Source: Sipunculus nudus | Taxonomy: Eukaryota > Annelida > Sipuncula > Golfingiida > Sipunculidae | DNA length: 64,000 nucleotides | Assembly (NCBI GenBank): GCA_026874595.1 | Contig: CM049317.1 | Location: forward strand, 44,664,401 to 44,728,400 | Direction of reading: 5' to 3' | Part shown: piece by piece, positions 18,559 to 33,175 of the stretch | Layout of the letters: each line of letters starts with the position of its first letter | Position numbering within the stretch: the stretch's first letter is position 1 | Made by a program: the position numbers and the translations under genes | Notes under the pieces: generated by a model | Databases searched by the model: none | What the model was told of the DNA's origin: nothing | Seen by the model: the letters and a program-made list of their open reading frames with translations, nothing else

Positions 18559-20274
18559 ATATATTTAACTGAAATCGTCCATATCGATTTCGCACACACA
18601 CAAAAAATAACTTTACTTTAAAAAATATTATAAAAATTATACTTCACTGACAATTATTTCAGTATTTTTGTAATATACCCTGTTTGTTTTTGTTATTTAT
18701 GTATACATCTCTTGAGTGTATTAACCTTATAATGTATGTATACATGAATGCATGTTTATGTTTCATGTGTATCGTATGATGATGTAACAGTATTTGTACT
18801 ACTTGTTTAATTATTGTATTTGTATCATATATGAACGATAAAAAAAGAATAACTTAATGGAAGGATTCGTGCTTTGATTAAACATGTTTATCCACCGTAT
18901 ATATCGAACTGTAAGGAATTTGACTTGAAGATCAGACTCAAAACGTGAGCATTCAGACCTGTTTATCTTTATCACACTTTTATTTTATGTGCTTCCTGTA
19001 AGGCTTATTTGATTAAATGCGATTATGAAAAATGACCATGTTTATGTCAATGTAAAATAAAACATTGCAACAACGTCGAAAAACAAATGTTTTGGTGGAT
19101 TCCTGTTGTAAATACCAATGAAGGCAGGTAGATTCACTCACAGGGAAATAAATTGTACACAGATTTGCCAGGAAGATAATAAACTAATAAATATTACAAA
19201 ATCTACCATTCACAACACCGATGTATAAACAAACACCTGCACTAGGAGAATTTACCATACGATTACGACTTTCCCGCAGATTTACACAGCCAGCTTACGA
19301 TAAACCACACGACTATATATATCCATAAAAGGCTTATCCGGTAAATTTAACAGGATTTGTTTCGCGAACAAAAGTGTATTGAACTACACGTATATATGCA
19401 TCTAAATGATAAACTATCATGACTGACTAGCAAAAGCTATGAATATCATAAACAGAACATGAAAAGCCTGCAGAATATGATCAAAGTTTAGCTTTAGAAT
19501 ATATATCAAAATAACTTTACGCCCCAAACGCTATACTTAAATTTGATAAACCACACGAATACACCCCAGATATGATTAATACCATGACTACATCTATATT
19601 TAAATTACTGTTCGGCACATAGCTATGCCCAGAATCTAAATTATAATTGGCGGTGGCGGCACTCAGTCTCTGTCACACTACTAATCTGTGGCAACGTCTT
19701 GAAAATGTCCATGTTTCTAAGTGTGGAGAACGATGCCACATTTTTACTAAGGAGTAATGTTCTATTATCTTCATGCTATCAAGCCTCTGGCGGCTATGCT
19801 TTCAGAGACCATGATTTAAGGAGCATCTCTGGCGTTTATTCCAGAATTGTACGGGATGTATTCCCAGAACACTAACTACGATGATTGTCCAAATGTTCAC
19901 AACCCAGGCTGATAGGGGGCTGAGAGGCAGGTTAGTCAGGAATATCTGTTGATATCAAATGGAAGACAAAGTGGGCGTTTCCAAACGGGTCCTATTAGAC
20001 AAAGGATATATTCTAATTATACTGGAAAGTGCACTTAATGCCTGTGAATATGAATCTGCGTATTATATCGTCTTCCTAATTCAATCATGACCACCGCCTT
20101 TGTTATCCACGTCTATAACCACACCAATAACGATCTAAATATCCGTATGTTAATGTAATTAATATGTTACTGATTAAATATAACAGGAACAAAGTCTATT
20201 TTTGAAATTATCCCCAGCTTTATCTGTTTCTTAATTCTTGGCTTCACAACGCGGGAACTCAGTATTCAAGGCGC
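18556..20274. other. Region upstream of the lectin receptor gene
   Basis: AT-rich, with no repeat array and no open frame of interest. Its right end would contain the receptor promoter and 5'UTR if exon 1 at 20275 is correct; no convincing TATA box was located. Confidence 0.4.
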
Positions 20275-20383
20275 ATGAAGATGGTGCGCGCGGGGATGCT
20301 GTACCCACAGAGGACATGTTTCTTATTAATAATGGTGTATGTTCCTGGCCATGTTCAGGTTGTGATGGGTGGTTCTTCACGGG
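20275..20383 (+). CDS. Lectin receptor exon 1, signal peptide
   Basis: Encodes residues 1-36 plus the first base of codon 37. The ATG is at 20275. The N-terminus is basic (MKMVRAG), followed by a hydrophobic stretch (TCFLLIMVYV) and a small-residue segment (MGGSS), which fits a secretory signal. The donor G|gtaagc is strong. It leaves phase 1, exactly what exon 2 needs; the split codon becomes alanine. The link crosses a 13-kb intron and rests on phase, signal peptide and donor only. An alternative first exon is possible at 22187. Confidence 0.55.
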
Positions 20384-20398
20384 GTAAGCTTAAACTTA

Positions 20399-20450
<52 letters not shown>

Positions 20451-23400
20451 AATAAAAAACACCACGGTGATGACCTTGTGTTTTGATTTGTGTATGCACA
20501 CACGTATTCAATGCTATTATTGCCTGTTTGTCAATTCATAGTTCACAAGCAGTCTAATTTCTGTTATCCTCTGTGTAATGCTTACACGGATGAAAAGTTA
20601 ATAAAGGATCTTTTATATCTTGCAGAAACAGAGCTTTTGATTATATTACTCATTAATTACCCTTTTTTTCCCTTAATGACTGATCTTATTATTAATTATA
20701 ATTATCATGACTGTTATTATTTGTATTATTGTTATTATTATTATCTATATATTAATAGCGTAACGCGATTTCTGTGAGTTTCCGTATCTCCTCTGATACC
20801 ACCGTACGGATTGCCGTGATTTTCGACATACATATGCGCGGGGTTTGTCCAAAGATATTCCACCCACTTTAATTTGCAATATTTGCTAATTACGTGCATA
20901 ATTAATAATTTAAATATTTGCCAACCCACCGGAGCCCCTTTTCTTTGTGCGTGCAGGCCTAGTAACACAATGGCCATAGAGTGTGTGATGCAGGAATATT
21001 TCCCTGGGGGCTCTATGTGGAGTTTTTGTGCATTTCGCAGTCACTGGCCCGAAATAATCTCCATCGGGATCCCTTCTCAAAATCAACCTCCGCGCGGGGA
21101 TAGGGTCTATTGTGCACAAGGATATCTTGCATGAGGAGAATGCTCAAAAGGGGGATCTTTGAAAGAATCATGATTAAGCTCCTGTAGTGAATGCATTGAC
21201 TGTCTCACTGAAAAACATTGGCTCCGGTTTCGACAGGAATGGTCTTCGGTAATGCGTGATATTTGAAAAAAGTATACAGCCATTAAATGTACTTAATAGT
21301 ATAATGCTACCACGAACTTCTGCGCAGCGGGTTTTCCCGACCATGTGAGTGCTCAGTTTTTATGCGTAATAATGGGAATGCAATTATCGAGAACACGTCT
21401 CAGCGCGATTGTACTACCATGCAAGATAACGGGTTCCTTTACTGGCGGATTGACGGGCATGCAACTTTAAATAGCGATGTTACACGTAATATATTTTCAT
21501 ATGATTTCATTTATCATATAAACTTCTTCGAAAAATTCTCTGTTCAATCTCTTGGCTTAAATCAGATTTTTATGCATAACACCATACATATAATGGATCT
21601 ATATATTGATATATAGATAACACCGTACGGAGTGCCGTGATTTAGAACTTCAATATATGCTCCGGGTTTGTCCGAAGACATTCCACCATTCGTATCGGAA
21701 CGTATTCGTTCAAGTTATCCAGACTCAGTCACAAGGTCAACTCAAAGACAGAACACTTATATCAAATGTCGTCTTCAAAGAGGTCTTATGACGATAACAT
21801 TGTATAACCAAGACATTCAACTATCAAAGATTATTTGACAGAACTTACTGCCGCACCAAGCCGTGCGTAGAACGGGTAATTGCTAGTCATTGCATGCTCT
21901 CGCCAAGCCCGTATATTTAAAAATTAATTAGTGTGATCAATATACTGGTATAATTTAGTTGAAAAAGGCCCGTATATTTTAAAATTAATTAGTGTGATCA
22001 ATATACTGGTATAATTTAGTTGAAAAAGGTAGTTCTGATTTCAAAGGAAATTGTAACCGTTGGATTTGTGTGTGTGTGTGTTTGCCCGCGTTTATAGTGT
22101 GTGAATGAATGTTCATGCGTTCATTGTTGTACGGGTGTTGACTTTTTATCAGACTTTCCGGAATGATACCCATTCACCCAAGTCGTATGGTTACTATTGA
22201 AATATTCATTTTCAATTTACTGTTATTGGTATTATATGGTCAAATAAAAAGAGTAAACCAAGTTACACATTATGAATTTCCCTTTGGAAATAAGGAACAT
22301 CAAACTGGTGACTTAAAGGTGAGAGAGACTACAAGGCGACGGCTCAGTATGACAGCAATAAGCGATACAGCGTATATGGATCGAGGTTTATGACACAGTG
22401 GTATCTCCTCATTCATTCTTCATGTTTCATGCGCATGCATTTAAAAAAGTTGCGAATGTTCTCCCTGAACAAAGTGTGAAGAAAGATCGAATTGAAGTGT
22501 TTGGGCATTGAGCTGATGAAACTGGAATGTGAAACTGAAAAAAAAAGAATCGTTATTCTCGTTAAAACATCGCCTTTAATTTATTCAGCGTCTTATATAT
22601 GCACTTGTTGACCTGAACGGTTGCACGCTGACGCAATTGTAACACGCCATGGTATTGATATATGCTTGGTTTTATAATATACCACATACCCCGAAAGTAT
22701 CAACTAAATAATTGACAATGATTAAACCAACAATGCTTGCTTGTATTCGGTAAGCTAATCCAGGAAGATCTTATCTCGGCGCTTACAGCGGACAGGCGTT
22801 TATTTTTTCCAGAGCACTGGTAACTGTTCCTCTTAATATCTGTAAATTAAGCGCTAATTGACAGTGATTTTGTTTCTGCGCAGTAACATACTCGCTAAAT
22901 GACCTTCCCTCTCCACATCCCCTCCCTCGTTTTACACCGTAAGCAAGATATACCACACGTTACCGATATACCACACGTTACCGTGATTACAGTTTTTGCC
23001 AAGAAATATCACAGGTTACCGTGGTACATTCTTGGCAAGAGATATGACACGTTACCGTATGTAAACGGTATGTAAGAGATAACACACCTTACCGTGTGTT
23101 CCTGGTATGGTAAGAAATAACAAGTTACCACACGTAACCCTGGTACAATTTTGGCAAGAGATAGGACACGTTACCGTAGGTAAACGGTATGCAAGAGCTA
23201 TCACACGTTACCGTAGATACACTGTAGCCAAGAGATACCCCACGTTACCGTAGGTACACCGTAGTCAAGAGATACATCACGTCGCCGTGCTACAACGTAG
23301 CCAAGAGATATCACATTTTATCACATAGCTACAAGTAAGCGATATTACTCATTATAATACATACACCGTAGACAAGATCTTTCGAGATACCACATTTTAC

Positions 23401-26400
23401 CGTGGGTACACTGTAAATCCTGGCATAGGTTCAACAAGTGTGCTGGAAGTCTTAATAAACTTATGCGCAACTCCTGGACGTAGAATCACAATCAGATGGT
23501 TTTCGGTGAAAAGGGTTATTCCATTATCCAGACGTTTTGGGTGGGAAAAAAAGAAGGGACACTCGACCCCTGTGCCCCCCCCCCCCACCTACTTAATCCG
23601 CCCCTGGTATGTAATCTTTCTGTAAGGTCACTGTGGTAGATCATAGAACAAACTCGTGAACGACATGTTAAATAAAGATATATACACAGACTCTCGATAT
23701 TGGTGGTGCAGATAATGCGCTGTGGAAAGAGCGTGGGCAATGTATGATATCTAACCCTTAACGATGGGCCTTCTTGCCTGCCTATCCCAAATATTAAGTA
23801 AATAATAAAGAGATGGACTATATAGTGTGAAAAATGCTACAAAAATGTCAGATTAGTAATAGTTATAAGGAAATGATCGAGAAATGTAACAAATTTAACC
23901 GAAATCTACAGTAATAGCAATTCAAGCGCCTGTGGTTAAACTCGGAGTAATAACACGATGCTCCAGGGTGTATAACATATAGGTAATCTGCTAAACCTTA
24001 GCTGTATCAAGCACTATACGGCAAGCACTACCTACTACCAAGTACTACCAAGCAAGAACCTACTTATCACGATATATACATGTATATAAAAATATATGTG
24101 CGAGTAGATATCATTTAATACAAATGCGAGTTTTTTTAGATTAAATTTTATTTACATTTGCAATTAACTCTGTTTGGTTACTTAATACTTAGGACCCCTG
24201 TTTACCTTAACCCTCATCACGTTGATGAATAACTTATAGACGGATATATTGTTGAAAAAAATGACATGAATGCAATCAACAGTATCAGGAAAATGTAGGA
24301 CATCCTTAAATCTACATTTTATAAATAAAGGATGGACTTTAGTATAACACTGACAAATAAGCCAATTTGATACATTTTATAAATTTATTAATACAGTCAT
24401 ATAAAACTTTCATTTAATTACTCAAATATCACGAAGCTCATGTCCTTACTACGGTGTCATCCCAGATGGACTGGTCTCAGATAGACGGGTCGTATTGTTT
24501 CGATACCATCGGCACGGGTCCCAGTCCGACGGGTCCCATTTGGAAGGTTCTCTGTAAGATGCTTTATCAATATAAATATAAAATAGCGTCTTTCTGTGAC
24601 CCAATGACCCGGGACCACCTACCTTGTACCAATCTATATGGGACCGTCTAACTGGGACTCGTCCAATGTTTAAGGATCATTCAATAAAGAAAATTTAGTT
24701 TTATCTTGAAATTAAGAGTTCTGAGAGAAGCATCTTCAATGACATTTGTATTTTCTTCAATTATTTACTCTTTTCTAGTGTTTTGTTTACAAGACAGCAA
24801 GTATCAGTTTTCATAACCTTTCATAGTAATCTATTGTGTTTCCTGTGAGAAGCTGAGGGTAGGATGACCAGCCCGCCGCCCGCCAAGCCAGTCCATTCGA
24901 CTTCATAAGCAGCAGGGATGCAAACCTGGCAAATAGTCTGAGAAAGTTAACTGCTCTGACAAGGCTGACAGTTTTGCAGTACTATAGTGCACACTTGCTA
25001 GCATTTCCTATTATTTACCAAATGAAAATGAAATTAAATATCTGAGAAAAATGTAGGATTTATGAGATAGATGATGAACATGTGGGATAATATAGAACAT
25101 ATAATGACCAGCAGACCAGCAGACCCAACACTTATAAAAGCATTTCTATATTATTATTATTACAACATAGTACTTAAAGAACCGCATTTGCATTGGAAAA
25201 ACAAATACTATAGAGTTAAAGCTCTGCATACTGCAGGAGTGGCTCGATGTATCGGCCTATATTCTTACCTATCCATGTTTACAAGTCTTGGACAGCTTTC
25301 TCGCATACCTGACAGGTGACGCCACCTATAATACCATATTCGTAGAATACATGAATTAATTTTTCTCGGGAGTGGTTTGATGCATTCGCCTATTTTTGCG
25401 GTTGTGTCATTCTGTCGAATTTTCACATAAATTTTTGCAAACATACTTTTTGGATCACTTTGGATCATAATATAACTAAAAATTGATGTTTGCCATTTTC
25501 CTTCCGCAATCTTGGATTAATGACGGTTATATTAAAATCAGGGTTATGTATCACTCGAAAACCGCCATTATAGACAGGGATAACCCTGGAACAATTTCAT
25601 AATAATGGACAACTTTTCTTAGATGATTCTGGGGTAACTTTTCCTGTAGAGTCGACTTCTGCTACAACATGTGTTGTATTGTACATGTATATGTAATGAA
25701 ATAAATTATTTGCTAAATTTGCAAATCAGATAATAAATAATCCGAGAATAATAAATAAATCTATTGACTATTTTGCTTATATAGAAAGAGTTAAGTATCT
25801 CGGGTACAAAATATTCAAATTTGATAAGATACTGGTATACCGTATGTCTATATATAAACCCATATACCATTTAATTAGAAAATGCAGATAAAATTACGCA
25901 AATAAGAAAAATTATTGAGATTAATGGTAGTGGTCTTTTCATAAGAAGATATTAACTGAAATATTTGCTTATTATTTCACACTACGGCTTTTTAAATAAT
26001 TGCTTCTAATTTCAGTTATTAGCCGTAATATGTATAACTTTTAATTAAATATTTCGATTCATCCATATCAGCATAAAGTAATATAAATAAGGAACAGAGG
26101 ATGTCCAACTCATGTTCGTTATAGATATTTTGCTGAAAGTGAATGAATATTTTATTCCTTCCAGGTGTATTGATGTTTGCAGTATTGCCATTTGGCATAT
26201 TTACGGAGGTTCATTGAAAAAAAAAACAATGCTAATTTAACGAAAAGCGGGTCACCAATAAATTTAAACACAGAGCGTACGATTGATAACTATGGATGAT
26301 GTTTACAAAGAAAAATGCTTGTTCCGTAATATGTCAATAAGTCAATATGGTCAAAGAATAATAACAATGTGAACCTTGTGAAAAAGAACAGTTATAATAA

Positions 26401-29400
26401 GTAATTCTTTAAACGTACAAAGTGATTAAGTAAACGTCATTGATAAAAAGTGAAAATGGTTCATGAAATTGACATTTTACAAACTAATGACACTTGAAAA
26501 TATATGTGTAAATATAAGGGTGCCAGTGTTTTTGCTTAAAAGAGTATTACATGCTAATATTAGAGTCTCTTAATTTTAACAGGGCAGAACACATGCTCTG
26601 AAGGAAAACTATTCAAACATCACATGTTACAGAAATATAAACTTTCAGTTTACAGTATGCTGTACATATTGTAACATATACATTCAATGTATGCCCTACA
26701 TATATCATACTTAGGATTTTTATATACCGTTTACGCGAGTGCAAATTTATCTTATTTCGTCATATTAAAGTCCATTCATTACATTGTATATAAGAAGAGT
26801 ATGAATTTTGATAAGGTCAAAAGAGACAGTTGTATAATGGCCCTCTCTCTCCCTCTCGCTAACCAAAGCCTCTTACATACAGGTTTACATTGCATTTGCT
26901 ATCTTCTATTGGTCTCAGTTAAAGTTCTTACATATCCCGAGTATATTACCGAGAACAATTTCTGCTGTATATACCAGCAACTGTTCCTCCATTTTATGCA
27001 GTTATATAATAGGTGTCGAGCCCCTTGTTATATAATAACATGTGATATAGGTAATTCGATTAATATTACAATAGATCTATAATAATGTGATTTAAACGTA
27101 CATTTTCATACTAGTTATGTATAAATAATATCGCAAATATGATCACATCATGTATCAGTAGGTATCAAATATAAATATTCATATGAAGAAGTTTATTGCA
27201 TAAATATTACTTATGGATAGAGAAGTATTACATTATATGAATACATGAAAGCTGTATACTTCCACAGATACACTAAGGGTGTGCAAAATTCATACTCTGT
27301 AGGACATTCAAGACATTAAGTTAAGGATGTGAAATGGAGTGAAAGAGTCAGGGTAAGAAAACAAACAAAAAACAAATAAAACGTATTTATCTACATATTA
27401 TATTTCACAGTATACATGTACCTTTCTAACATATATTTTAACAACGTAACATCTCAATAGTAGTATTTTTTTATAATAGAATGCACATGCCAGTTTTTGT
27501 TTCATTACTTAAATGTCATCTTAAAAATGACATTCTGACAGAATCTGATGGAAATGTCATCATTTTTACATGATTATATTGCACTTTCATATGTGGCTCA
27601 TACACATTGGTGGATATAAGTGTTGGAGTGTAGGATGCATAGCCCAGATATATTGAACGATGCGAGAGGATACATGATAAGCCAGAGCTTTGACAAAAAT
27701 CAAAACGATTATTGATATTTGGTATGTTTATCGGTTTTACTGAGAAGAATCGAAATAAAAGTAAAGAACATGACCAAAGGCATATACATCAAATATCCTT
27801 TAACCTGAAAGGGATAAAATATTCATTATCTTTCAGAAAGACATCAGTTTGACACCTTATATACCTCATAACCGCTAATTTATGGTAAAATATTAAAACA
27901 TAAATTAAATATTATCTTAAACTGCCGCATAGTTAAATTAAGTAATACAATTTAACTGTATTTATATAATGCAAAATGAGCTTCTTAACATCAAACACTC
28001 AAGGATGTATATACTGCGCTTATTTCGCAAAAAAAAACATGATGATCATTATTTTACCCATCGCTTATTACATATTCTGATCAGCTTATTATATATTCAG
28101 TGGAATACTGAAGGGTAAGACCAATTCAAACGCGGCACTTATATAGGAAAGCACACTTGACATAAAAAATGGGTGCAATATTATACGCATAAAAAACCCA
28201 AGATAAGCACGATTCGACCGGTTGCTATTACATATGCAAATTAGCTCATGGTACATTTACTTGACAACTAGAGGGGGAGACCAGTTACCTAAGTGAGCAG
28301 GAGAACCATTTAATCACACTTCCTATATACATTCAAATTTGAAAAAAAAATCCAATCAGTATCGATTTTCCCATTGGAAATATACATGCAAATGTTATTA
28401 TATATGCAAATTAGTTTTTAAATGAAGCAAATATAGCTTCACAAACGAAAAATAATACCTTACCGCTGCGGCGAACATGTGAATTATTAAGATACTATTC
28501 CCGCTATGATCTTCTATTGAAAAGACCACTGCCTTTTATCTCAATATTTTGACTAATTTGACATTTTATTGATTAAAAATATAAGAATTTATATAGAAAT
28601 GTTAAATCTTATCAAATTTGTATATTTTTGCCCGAAATACTTTACTCTTTCTATAAAAAGCTAAATAATCAATAGAGTTATTTATTATATAATCAATTAA
28701 ACTAATTCCCTTAGAAATGCAGGTTTATGCAAATTTTATCATTACATATGTACCATACAACTTTTTATTTTTTGGTAGCAGAAATCGACATTTCATGAAA
28801 AATACCCCAGAACCAACTAAGAAAACTTTTGAGGATTATTAAATCATTCTTGGGTTACCCCTGTCTATAACGGCTATTTTCGAGTGATAGAAAACCGGGT
28901 TTTAATATGGCTGCCATTTATCCAAGATGGCGGGAGAATAAATGCAAACAACGACATTGTGTTACATCATGATCCGAAGTTATGAAATCAGTATGTTTGC
29001 AAAATTGATGCCCTTATCTCGGTAGTAGTTGGGCGTATCGGCCTGAAATTTTGCATGTAGACCTTAGAATGCTTTATCTAAGACTTATAAAAGGAAGCTG
29101 GTCAATTTTTTACCTTAGTGTTCTCTGAAACCACTTTGCGTATTACACTATGTTATTCCTCATTTTTAAGATTATTGTTGCCACAGTGACCACGCTGATT
29201 GGAGAATAAATAATGTTTAATGTTCACTTCATTCTGAGTGACTTTTGCGTGTTTATAAAATTGCGTGGAGATTACCACTGAAAACAGCGGAACTGCTTCG
29301 ACAAAGACCGGAATGCCTGTATCGTAGCCTCAAGTGCAGGATTAATGACTATTGTGCATATGTATAACCCCTTCTGTCAGTGATCGATTTAAGCATGATT

Positions 29401-32400
29401 GGCCTGACATCTAACTCATTCACTGACCCATGACTATGGACAGTAAATGTGATAAACATGTGACTTTTGATCCCTTGGAACTTATTTCTTATGTCAGAAT
29501 TAAATGATGGTTAATACCCCAATTCATCCACGTAATAATGTTGCATATGTTAAAATGATCACATTAAGTGTCGCTGCACTTTCACCTTGCATTAACATCT
29601 TAACCAATTCTATGAACAGCTGTATCACGTAAACACGGATATAATTTCACGCAAAATAGATCAACAGCTTTATCCATATATAAATATATTTAACAGACAA
29701 ACACCTTATGTTGGTTATAAGCATGGATGTTGTCGAGGCATATACTATATTTGCTCTATTTAACTAATTTTCGTAATTTACACTTTTCAGGGTTTCGGTG
29801 GCATTCAATCAAGATTTCATCAATTTAACTCTGTTTCCTTACTCTTTGTGGTATTTCACTTTAAACACATCATTTATAGTTCATATAAAACACATTATTA
29901 ACACATTAAATACATATTTAATCCCTACAAAAAAACTTAAAAGGATCCTAGGGTCGCAAAAAAAAGGGGGAGGGGGTCTAGGCCGTACATATTGGTCTTT
30001 ACGCTTAAAAAAGGTTGCGGCGGCTAAAAAAAAGGGACCGGGGGGGGGGGGGGGGGGGTCTCCGGACCACTGGGTGGAATTTTACGAAACCCGGGATTAT
30101 GTTCGGGTCATATGTGAACTGCTGCGCCCCGATTTTGTTTTGACCTCTGACCTTTCCTCTCTGCCCAGCGTCCATTTGTGCGTCTGTTTCCATACATAAA
30201 CCCACATATCTCTGGAACCGTTTGACCGATCAGGAAAAAAAATGTACAGATGTAGCCCTTGGATAGCTTTATAACATTCACAAAAAATGGTGGCGCCACC
30301 TGCAACCATGTTTGCACAGTGTCCATCTGTTCATATGCCTTGGGTTAAAATCACTCATACCTCTGCAGTGGTTTGACTAATTCACCTAAAATTCGGCATG
30401 CGTATACATCCTGGATAGCTTTCTTAATTTTATGACAGGTGGCGCCACCTACATTCACGTTCACGCTGCAGACATCCAAGCTCATATCTCGGGAACCGTT
30501 TGACCGATTAGGCCAAAATTTTGCACGTGTGTAGACCTCACATAGCTCTTTGTCATACGCAAATCTGGTGGCGCCACCTGCAAACCATTTTTGCACAGCG
30601 TCCGTCTGTTTGTCTGCCGTGGGATAATATCACTCATATCTTGGCAGTAATTTGACATATCTGCATAAAATTTTGCAGTTTTACACATCCTGGACAGCTT
30701 TCTTGATGTTATGACAGGTGGCGCCACCTACATTCTAGTTTACGCTGCAGACGTCCAAGCTCGTATCTCGGGAACCGTTTGACTGATTGGGCCAAAAGTT
30801 TGCATGTATATAGATCTCACATAGCTCGTAATCATACACAAAATTGGTGGCGCCACCTGCCACCATTTTTGCACAAGTCCCTCTGTTTGTCTGCTGTGGG
30901 ATAAAATCACTCATATACCTGTAGTGGTTTGACTTTTCTGCCTAAAATTTTGTATATGTATCCAGCTTTCTGGATTTGTGGTAGGTGGCGCAACCTACAT
31001 ACACATTTCATCTGCAGACACCCATGCTAATATGCAACACACCTCACTCTATTTCTCCTTACCACTCAATCTATGCCTCACTTCACCCGTTCCACTCTGA
31101 TTTAGACGTATTCGCTTGTCGACTACCCGTATTCTAGTTCATTTTTCATATCTTCCTTACTTCAATCTATCCTTTACACGTCTAACAATAATAATATGAG
31201 TAACCAGTTAAAGATCTTCTAAAATCTTAATGCCCCCGCATCATTTTCCGTTTCGCAAATGTAAACATCATCACTGACCTGGTCTTCAAGGTAAACATAC
31301 CGATGTTTGAATATCTTGCAACGAGCACAGCACCCCAAAATAATACTTATCTTACTGGAACATTATCCCACTGAACATCTATATTTTGTTCAACTATAAG
31401 AATAAACATATTGAGCCAAAATTCATTACTCCCCCCGAAACCCGATAAAAATCCCGGTTAACGGGTTTATCAGCAGGTATTTATTCATGAAAGGTGACGC
31501 CACCTACAGGCAATTTTCTATGCTGCCCTTCTGTGGCTCATATTTGGTGCAAATTACATATATCAACGATATGGTTTGGGTTGTTTGTATCAGCCTGATA
31601 TTTTGCAGGTCCAAAGATCTTTGATTGATTGATTGTGCACATATGGCTGCTGGAAAAAAAACATTCAATAATCGTTTTTTTAGTTTCGGCCAGCCAGGCG
31701 TCTTTGGGTACTTTGGCAGCTCTGATGCCACAAATTTGGATATCTGTCACGTTAAAATAAATCCATGCCTCACTTTTCCATGCCTCTGTGATTCGGTGGA
31801 TACTTTAAGTCGCTGATCGACTTTCCATATTCTAGTTTAGTTTTCTAGGTTTCAAGTATAGTTCTGTGTCATCTCCGCGGAAAGGTCAGGACTATTCTAA
31901 TAAGCTACCAGGGTCTGCAATAAAACGTTTTCTTAACTTCACAGATATTAAGCATGAATCAATAACCAGCAATATTATCAGTGTTGTATTAACACCAAAC
32001 ACATTATTCCCCATGTTTTATGATTGTCGTAAATATCATGTATCATGGCCTTTAGTTTCTCCAGTTAAATTGCTTATTAGCCAGGTGTCATCGGTGTAAT
32101 TGGTATATTTGTATATGACTTTACAGTTTAATGGAGCCTAATCATTTACCACTTTTCATTTGGTATTATTAGTAACCTTTATTGATCATGGCAATATCTC
32201 ATAGCAAAGATTTCGACGAGTTGCAATAATACATGTGTATTCCAATAAATAAAACGTAAATAATTTTAGACGTTGAACTGAATTAAGAGCTAGGAGATTG
32301 TCTTTTTTGCTAACCGGTAAATTAAGTGAACCAGATAATTTGCAAACCAAGATTCTCAAAGATCATATGAGCCTTAGGATTGTCCATCTTCACGTAGTTA

Positions 32401-33093
32401 CATTACCGAAAGTTTTAGAGTATGGCGAAATTACTGATGAACCATTCATCGTCCGTCCGGCTGTCCGTCCGTCTGTTAACAGGACACAAATTGTAACCGC
32501 TGGACCTGGAATCGTCTAACTTGACAACCAGGTAGGTCCATGCAAAACCTCCTTGGTAACTTGAAGTAAGGTCTCTGTTACCCATATTATCCGAGCTATG
32601 GGTCTCGTAATTACCCCCAGCATAATAAAAAAATGATACAAAAGGTCAAGTATCTTAATAACTGATGCATTGATCGCCATGATTTTTTACATGCATATTG
32701 ATCATGGAGTGTTTCGTCAGTTCCTGTAGACTGGTGGCGCAACCTGGATTATTTTTTTAAAATTTTTACTCATTTTTCCCCCTTAATTTTGGACACCACT
32801 CTGTGAGTCATGTTGGCCATTGTTCAATTTTCCCTGAATTCAGCTGAGCGTAATGGCCCATGGGCCACTAATTTAATCGAGTACTTGATAGGTATTACCT
32901 GATTCTTAATTGAGGACTTGTTAACATGGAACCGACCACAAAGAAACATTCAAAATGAGAAAGCTGGAATTCTTATTATAAAATAAACCATATTCTGCCG
33001 AAAAAAAGGATTTAAAACCGAATTTACAGTTAAGTTAGTTAGGCTGGAGAATTGTGCTGTGGCAAGCACACTTTAATATATATTTGTGTGAGT

Positions 33094-33175
<82 letters not shown>

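Noticed and set aside
26687-27082. 131-codon plus-strand frame in receptor intron 1
   Set aside because: AT-driven composition, no homologous motif, no splice sites with fitting phase.
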